From: Candidatus Dadabacteria bacterium
GTDB taxonomy: Bacteria; Desulfobacterota_D; UBA1144; Nemesobacterales; Nemesobacteraceae
NCBI GenBank assembly: GCA_026709745.1
Contig: JAPOSJ010000207.1
Coordinates: 1-12,131, forward strand
DNA: 12,131 nucleotides
Direction of reading: 5' to 3'
The position numbers and the translations under genes are program-made. Positions 8,045-12,131 of the stretch are shown piece after piece (position 1 is the stretch's first letter; the number at the start of each line of letters is the position of its first letter). A model generated the notes under the pieces. It worked only from the letters and a program-made list of their open reading frames with translations, was not told the DNA's origin and did not search any database.

Positions 8045-8619
8045 CACCCATCCTCGCCCCGTCCGAAATCAACGAAGATCTCTCTTGTCCCCTGGGCCTT
8101 GTTCTCCATCCTTGCAAGAACAAAAAGAAGATCCGAGAGACGATTAAGATAAATAAGAATCTCTTTTCCCTCTCGAGAATCCCCGAAGAATGCCTCAACG
8201 CCTCTCTCGGCCCTTCGGCAAACGGTGCGGGCAAGATGAAGCCAGGCACCACCCTCCGCCCCTCCAGGCAGAATAAACTCCCGAAGCTCCCCGACCTCGG
8301 GCAAAAACTCATCTATTCGTTCCTCAAGCCGTTTCGCCATCTCACCGGTCACTCTCGGCGGGGAAAAAGTCGAATCCTGCGGGGCAGCAAGATCGCTTCC
8401 CACGATGAAAAGCGTGTTCTGTATTTCCCCTAGGAGATCCTTGACCCTGGGATCGACCGACTTTGCGTATGCAAATCCCAGAACCGAGTTAAGTTCGTCC
8501 ACTTCGCCGTATGCACTTACCCTCAGGGATGATTTTCTCACCCTTTTTCCGCCCAGAAGCGAGGTTTGTCCCTCATCTCCAAGGCCAGTGTAAACTCTAG
8601 TTATTCTTTTCTTAGCCAT
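8044..8619 (-). CDS. PduO-type cob(I)alamin adenosyltransferase
   Basis: Transfers the 5'-deoxyadenosyl group of ATP to cob(I)alamin (or a corrinoid precursor) to give adenosylcobalamin; a trimeric cytosolic helical-bundle enzyme. Numbered from the upstream Met at 8640, the motifs are TGLGDEGQTSLLGG (18-31, the N-terminal ATP loop), RVSAYGEVDELNS (40-52), FILPGG (122-127), ARTVCRRAER (137-146, the Arg/Glu active-site helix) and YLNRLSDLLFVLAR (164-177). The start is open: ATG 8640 gives 198 residues, ATG 8619 gives 191. I chose 8619 because relatives begin close to the (K/R)ITxVYT block, because a candidate promoter lies between the two Mets, and because the extra seven residues may come from the toxin remnant upstream. 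Neither Met has a good ribosome site. It is the first gene of the minus-strand run. No corrin-ring synthesis gene or B12-dependent enzyme is in the window. Confidence 0.93.
   Translation of the reverse strand: MAKKRITRVYTGLGDEGQTSLLGGKRVRKSSLRVSAYGEVDELNSVLGFAYAKSVDPRVKDLLGEIQNTLFIVGSDLAAPQDSTFSPPRVTGEMAKRLEERIDEFLPEVGELREFILPGGAEGGAWLHLARTVCRRAERGVEAFFGDSREGKEILIYLNRLSDLLFVLARMENKAQGTREIFVDFGRGEDG
8051..8055 (-). promoter_or_regulatory. Ribosome binding site of the O-methyltransferase
   Basis: GAGGA on the minus strand, 6 bases before ATG 8044-8042 and inside the last codons of the adenosyltransferase gene. It would be only 3 bases from the competing GTG at 8047, so it favours the ATG. Confidence 0.5.
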
Positions 8620-8626
8620 TTTAAAA

Positions 8627-8654
8627 ATTCTAACTGCCATCTCACGAGCTTCAA
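8627..8654 (-). promoter_or_regulatory. Candidate sigma-70 promoter for the minus-strand operon
   Basis: On the minus strand, TTGAAG (8654 to 8649; 4 of 6 to consensus) is followed after 16 bases by TAGAAT (8632 to 8627; 5 of 6). The -10 ends 7 bases before ATG 8619, so transcription would begin at or next to that ATG and give a leaderless or nearly leaderless message. That fits the lack of a ribosome site. It would also exclude the upstream ATG 8640 as the start from this promoter. Found by eye only. Confidence 0.4.
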
Positions 8655-8679
8655 TTGCGGTTTAACAATCTCTTAACTA

Positions 8680-8856
8680 GCCTTTGAGTCAGTACAGATG
8701 GAAACCGGGCAGATTCATATCTTCGGGTCCGCTGCTTTGATCCAATGCAGTCAGTATACGCTCAAGTTTTGCAATGTGCTCGGGTGCAATTTTCGCCAGA
8801 CTTTCACCTCTGTATAAAGCTTTTAGACCGCGATAAAGAAACGATTTAATCTCTAC
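8680..8856 (-). pseudogene. Truncated HigB/RelE-family toxin remnant
   Basis: Read on the minus strand from 8856, the frame gives VEIKSFLYRGLKALYRGES and then LAKIAPEHIAKLERILTAL, DQSSGPEDMNLPGFHLY, with TGA at 8691-8689. This is the N-terminal half of HigB-type (RelE/ParE superfamily) toxins, whose usual form is (M)IKSF..KGLK.L...G...GI...H...L..IL..LD.A..P.DM.LPG..LH.LKGD. After the TGA the same frame reads LKG (8688-8680) where the family has LKGD, then TAG at 8679-8677 and TAA four codons later. So the homology appears to run past the stops. There is no start codon at the expected place (GTA-GAG replaces ATG). The second half, with the NWRxxFxF core, is missing or unrecognisable, and no HigA antitoxin gene follows. 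The remaining bases up to 8953 hold no gene that I can support. Confidence 0.62.
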
Positions 8857-8953
8857 AAAGAAAGAGGACCTGCAAGCGGGATGTTCAAGTCCAAGCAGTG
8901 CCTTGCCCGCCCTGGTAAATCATGTTAGTTTTTAACCCCGGTTTGTAACCAGT

Positions 8954-8959
8954 GAGGAG
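8954..8959 (+). promoter_or_regulatory. Ribosome binding site of nuoE
   Basis: GAGGAG at 8954-8959 is followed after 7 bases by GTG 8967-8969. It decides for this start over the in-frame GTG at 8952, which overlaps the site itself. Confidence 0.7.
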
Positions 8960-8966
8960 ATTCACA

Positions 8967-9443
8967 GTGTCTTTTTCCCCCAGACTCAGAAACAGGATAC
9001 AGAAAATAGCAGATGACCACGAAACCAGCCTCTCGGCGCTCATTCCCGTTCTTCGGGAAGTGCAGAACGAGTTCGGCTGGCTTTCCACGGAATCCATGGA
9101 AGAAGTTGCCGAGGTGCTTGAGATTCCAGCATCCTCGGTTCAGAACGTTGCGTCATTTTACACCATGTTTTTCACAGAACCCGTGGGAACTCATGTTATG
9201 TGGCTCTGCAGAACACTTTCCTGCGCCCTTCGCGGAGCTGAGGGTCTTGAGCATCATCTGTGCAAGCGTCTTGGAGTAAAAACAGGGGAAACCACTCCGG
9301 ACGGGAAAATAACTTTTCTCGAAGCGGAATGCCTGGCTTCATGCGGAACGGCTCCGGCAATGCTTGTAGACGACACTCTTTACGAGAACCTCACCGAATC
9401 CGAAGTTGACAGGATAGTTGACGAGATCAAGAAAAGCGGATGA
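8967..9443 (+). CDS. nuoE: NADH-quinone oxidoreductase subunit E-like 2Fe-2S protein
   Basis: The 24-kDa subunit of complex I, which carries the N1a [2Fe-2S] cluster next to the NADH-oxidising NuoF in the cytoplasmic arm. From GTG 8967 it has 158 residues, the usual size. The N-terminal helical part (LSALIPVLREVQNEFGWLS, 22-40; then IPASSVQNVASFYTMF) is followed by the thioredoxin-like domain. The four cluster cysteines are C81 and C86 in LCRTLSCALRG and C122 and C126 in ECLASCGTAP, the C-x4-C...C-x3-C pattern. The GETTPDGKITF and YENLT blocks also fit. GAGGAG 7 bases upstream fixes the start. The stop overlaps the next start (ATGA), so it is translationally coupled to a glycerate kinase and not to nuoF. 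Family relatives include HoxE and the gamma subunits of NAD-dependent formate dehydrogenases or bifurcating hydrogenases, so the complex it serves is inferred. Confidence 0.93.
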   Translation: MSFSPRLRNRIQKIADDHETSLSALIPVLREVQNEFGWLSTESMEEVAEVLEIPASSVQNVASFYTMFFTEPVGTHVMWLCRTLSCALRGAEGLEHHLCKRLGVKTGETTPDGKITFLEAECLASCGTAPAMLVDDTLYENLTESEVDRIVDEIKKSG

Positions 9444-10768
9444 ACGAGAAACTGAGAAAAGACGCGAGGACCCTTTTTGATCGGGCACTTCGGGAAGCCG
9501 ACCCGGGAAAATGCGTACTTGAGCACCTTGAACTCAGAGACGAGCACCTTAAAGTCGCGGGGGAAAGTTTTGATCTCTCCGAGTTTGAATCTCTTTACGT
9601 CATAGCCTTCGGAAAGGCTGCGTCCTCAATGGCAGCGGCCCTTGAGGAGCTTCTCGGAGATCGGATAACCGAGGGAATAGTGGTATCAAACGTGCACGCG
9701 GAGCGGGCTTTTCAGAAAATGAACTTTCATCTCTCCTCTCACCCGGTGCCTGATGAAAAAAGCTTCAGGGCGGCAAAAGAAGCACTTTCGCTTCTTGAGA
9801 AATCAGGGGAGCGGGACCTTGTGATCTTCCTCATATCAGGGGGCGGAAGCTCCATACTGGCGATGCCGAGTGAAGGGCTTACAATGCAAGATATAAGAGC
9901 CGTCACACAGAAGCTAATGCTAAGCGGGGTCGACACATACGGTCTTAACACCGTGAGAAAGAAAATGTCCCAGATAAAGGGAGGAGGGCTTCTTAAAAAG
10001 GCTCTTCCCTCAAAGGTCATAACTCTTATCCTCTCAGACGTGGTGGGAGACCGCCTCGAATTCATCGCCTCAGGCCCCACAGTCCCCGATACAACGACTT
10101 ATGAGGACGCCTGGAGAGTCATAGAGGCACTTGAGCTTGAGCATAAGATTCCCCCCAGAGTGGTGGTACATCTTGAAAGAGGCAGGAAAGGCAACACAGC
10201 TCCGGCCATGGACAGCCAACTCTACGAGCAGAGCGGAGCTACCACGGTCATTGTCGGGAACAACCACAAGGCAATAATCTCGATGGAGAAGACGGCTGAA
10301 GAAATGGGGTACAACACGCTTTTTCTCTCCTCCCAGATATCTGGAGAGGCAAGGGAAGTGGCCAAGGTGCTCGCCGGAATCTCCTTTGACATAAAAAGGT
10401 TTGGGAGACCAGTGCGCAAACCCGCCTGCATACTTTTCGGGGGAGAGACAACAGTGAACGTTACGGGACGGGGACGCGGCGGTCGTAACACGGAAACCGC
10501 ACTTTCCTTCTGCTTTGAGATAATAGGAAGCAGTGGAATCGTCGGGCTTTTCGCCGGAACCGACGGGATAGACGGTCCCACCGACGCCGCCGGGGCCATA
10601 TGCGACGGACAGTCGCGCCTTGCGGCAAGATCCATGGGAATAAGTGCGCGAGACCATCTGGCGAACAACGATTCCTACTCTTTTTTTGAAACTCTGGGAG
10701 ATCTCGTAAAAACCGGCAGCACCGGAACAAATGTCATGGACGTGGGAGTGGTACTTATAGGGGAATGA
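9440..10768 (+). CDS. Glycerate 2-kinase (GckA/TtuD, MOFRL family)
   Basis: Phosphorylates D-glycerate with ATP to 2-phosphoglycerate, feeding glyoxylate, serine or tartrate-derived carbon into lower glycolysis. The 442 residues are typical. The N-terminal DUF4147 domain has the Rossmann-like VIAFGKAASSM (54-64, with K59), IFLISGGGSSILAMP (129-143), LNTVRKKMSQIKGGGL (169-184) and LSDVVGDRLEFIASGPTVPD (198-217). The C-terminal MOFRL domain has CILFGGETTV (330-339), GRGRGGRNTETAL (343-355), GTDGIDGPTDAAGA (373-386) and TGSTGTNVMDVGVVLIG (425-441). Its ATG overlaps the nuoE stop by ATGA. No hydroxypyruvate reductase, glyoxylate carboligase or serine-cycle gene is in the window, so the source of glycerate is unknown. 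Non-homologous GlxK-type kinases are excluded by the MOFRL signature. Whether the product is the 2- or 3-phosphate rests on the family's known specificity. Confidence 0.94.
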   Translation: MNEKLRKDARTLFDRALREADPGKCVLEHLELRDEHLKVAGESFDLSEFESLYVIAFGKAASSMAAALEELLGDRITEGIVVSNVHAERAFQKMNFHLSSHPVPDEKSFRAAKEALSLLEKSGERDLVIFLISGGGSSILAMPSEGLTMQDIRAVTQKLMLSGVDTYGLNTVRKKMSQIKGGGLLKKALPSKVITLILSDVVGDRLEFIASGPTVPDTTTYEDAWRVIEALELEHKIPPRVVVHLERGRKGNTAPAMDSQLYEQSGATTVIVGNNHKAIISMEKTAEEMGYNTLFLSSQISGEAREVAKVLAGISFDIKRFGRPVRKPACILFGGETTVNVTGRGRGGRNTETALSFCFEIIGSSGIVGLFAGTDGIDGPTDAAGAICDGQSRLAARSMGISARDHLANNDSYSFFETLGDLVKTGSTGTNVMDVGVVLIGE

Positions 10769-10799
10769 CAGAACATCGGAGAGATGGAACCTCAAAGTG

Positions 10800-12131
10800 A
10801 TGGAAAATCTGACTAAAGCCTCCCTTCCGAGCAACGAGGAAGCAGAACGTGCGGTACTGGGCGCCATCCTCATTGAGAACAGCTCCATAAATCAGGTTCT
10901 TGAAATCCTGACAGCGGAGGATTTCTATAACGAGAACCACTCCAAGATAATGAGCTCCATGGTGGATCTCGACAGGGAAGGCACTGCGATCGATGTTCTT
11001 ACTCTGTACGAGTGGATGGATTCTAAGGGAATCATGGAAGAATCCGGGGGAGCGGCTTACCTTACCTATCTTGTCTCTACGGTTCCAACGGCGGAGAACG
11101 TCACGCATTATGCAAGGATAGTCAAAGACAAGGCAGTTCTCAGAAAACTTGTTCTAACGGCAACCGACATAGCGCATCGCGGATATGGCCCGGATATAGA
11201 AGTAAACGAATTCATTGACAGGGCTGAGCAGTCGATTCTCGATATCGCGCAGAACAAGATAAAGCCAAGCTTCTGGCATTCAAGGGATCTGGCACCGAAG
11301 GCTCTTGACAACATTGAAGAGCTGCAAAAGAGAAAGGAACTCATAACGGGGATAAGAACCGGCTTTGAGAAGCTCGATCACCTGACTTCCGGTCTTCAGA
11401 AATCAGATCTCGTCATAGTAGCCGCACGTCCTGGAGCGGGAAAGACTTCTCTTTGCCTAAACGTAATCAGCAACGCCGCGTTGAACGAAGGTCTCTCCGT
11501 CGCGATGTTCTCTCTTGAGATGACCAAGGAGCAACTGATGCTGAGACTTCTCTCCATTAACTCCAAAGTCAGCTTTTCCGCTATGAGGAGCGGTTACATA
11601 AAGAATGATGATCTCGACAGACTGTTTGATTCGGCCAAGAGGTATGCAGACGCAGATATATTCATAGACGATACTCCCGCTCTAACAGTTCTTGAGATAA
11701 GAGCCAAGGCGAGACGGCTTAAAAAGGACAACCGCCTTGATCTGATCGTGGTTGACTACCTGCAGCTTATGAGGGGCAGCTCCAGAAATGAAACTCGGGA
11801 GCGGGAAATAGCTGAAATCTCAGGTGCGCTCAAGGCACTGGCAAAGGAACTTGATACTCCGGTAATAGGTATCTCGCAGCTGAGCCGCCAGACCGAGGCC
11901 AGAACAGATCGCCGCCCCCAGCTCTCAGACCTCAGGGAAAGCGGCGCGATAGAGCAGGATGCCGATATTGTGCTCTTCATTCACCGCCAGGACATATACA
12001 GAAAGAATCCTGAGGAAAAAGACGGCATGGCAGAACTCATAATAGGAAAACAGAGAAACGGTCCCACGGGTGTCGTGAAACTGGTGTTTCTTGAGCAAAA
12101 CGGGGTTCCGAGCTTTGAGAATCCCTCAGAT
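10800..12131 (+). CDS. dnaB: Replicative DNA helicase DnaB (3' end off the window)
   Basis: Hexameric 5'-3' helicase of the replication fork and partner of primase DnaG. ATG 10800 opens 444 codons that run off the right edge; the family has about 450-470, so only a short tail is missing. The N-terminal domain starts with LPSNEEAERAVLGAIL (9-24) and is all helical to about 150. A linker helix follows at about 160-180, then the RecA-like core beginning GIRTGFEKLDHLTSGLQ (184-200). Walker A is ARPGAGKTS (209-217, K215, T216), FSLEM is at 237-241 and Walker B is LIVVDYLQLM (315-324, D319). ISQLSRQTEAR (358-368), LRESGAIEQDADIVLFIHR (378-396) and GKQRNGPTG (416-424), with the presumed arginine finger R419, complete the helicase motifs. 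It starts 31 bases after the glycerate kinase. A GTG one codon upstream is also possible; the ribosome site is weak. No intein interrupts Walker A. The often adjacent rplI is not upstream. Confidence 0.97.
   Translation, partial: MENLTKASLPSNEEAERAVLGAILIENSSINQVLEILTAEDFYNENHSKIMSSMVDLDREGTAIDVLTLYEWMDSKGIMEESGGAAYLTYLVSTVPTAENVTHYARIVKDKAVLRKLVLTATDIAHRGYGPDIEVNEFIDRAEQSILDIAQNKIKPSFWHSRDLAPKALDNIEELQKRKELITGIRTGFEKLDHLTSGLQKSDLVIVAARPGAGKTSLCLNVISNAALNEGLSVAMFSLEMTKEQLMLRLLSINSKVSFSAMRSGYIKNDDLDRLFDSAKRYADADIFIDDTPALTVLEIRAKARRLKKDNRLDLIVVDYLQLMRGSSRNETREREIAEISGALKALAKELDTPVIGISQLSRQTEARTDRRPQLSDLRESGAIEQDADIVLFIHRQDIYRKNPEEKDGMAELIIGKQRNGPTGVVKLVFLEQNGVPSFENPSD

Noticed and set aside
8904..8931. 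TTGCCC-16-TAGTTT considered as the nuoE promoter
   Set aside because: The -10 matches only three of six bases and nothing else supports it. A promoter is probably somewhere here but I cannot place it.
8939..8949. GGTTTGTAACC inverted repeat just upstream of nuoE, considered as an operator
   Set aside because: Arms of only four bases, a single copy and no match to a regulator site that I know.
10070..10888. A 272-codon minus-strand frame opposite glycerate kinase and dnaB
   Set aside because: It lies antisense to two clearly coding genes, has no recognisable motif, and overlaps conserved MOFRL and DnaB residues. It is a by-product of codon use.

Overview
The window is a conserved, mostly housekeeping stretch of a bacterial chromosome. 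The gene set fits a free-standing bacterium with complex I-type respiration, de novo NAD synthesis from aspartate, PII nitrogen signalling and use of adenosylcobalamin. Base composition looks roughly balanced. I cannot place the phylum from sequence alone. I found no phage, insertion sequence, CRISPR array, tRNA or rRNA.

Layout. (1) 1-902, plus strand: the C-terminal part of an ECF42-like sigma factor (DUF6596/TPR type), whose 5' end lies outside the window. (2) 903-1338, plus strand: a decayed gene for a small exported protein. It has no start codon and two apparently compensating frameshifts at homopolymers. (3) 1332-8619, minus strand: a tightly packed run read in the order pduO-type cobalamin adenosyltransferase, O-methyltransferase, glnD, nadB, nadC, nadA. 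Gaps are -1, 20, 22, -1 and 39 bases, so it is very probably one operon. A plausible promoter lies just upstream of the adenosyltransferase. (4) 8620-8966: the divergent intergenic region, holding a truncated HigB/RelE-type toxin remnant. (5) 8967-12131, plus strand: nuoE, glycerate 2-kinase (ATGA overlap with nuoE) and dnaB, which runs off the right edge.

How the genes work together. NadB, NadA and NadC are the three consecutive enzymes from L-aspartate to nicotinate mononucleotide, all in one transcription unit. GlnD, the uridylyltransferase/uridylyl-removing enzyme that senses glutamine and modifies PII, sits directly upstream of them. This puts a nitrogen sensor in the same message as an aspartate-consuming cofactor pathway. 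The plus-strand genes (a complex I subunit, a glycerate kinase and the replicative helicase) share no obvious pathway.

The most interesting material is in the two apparent gaps. Each holds a gene in decay, and together they bracket the minus-strand operon. The toxin remnant also appears to run in frame into the upstream alternative start of the adenosyltransferase gene. I did not find a convincing new biological system.
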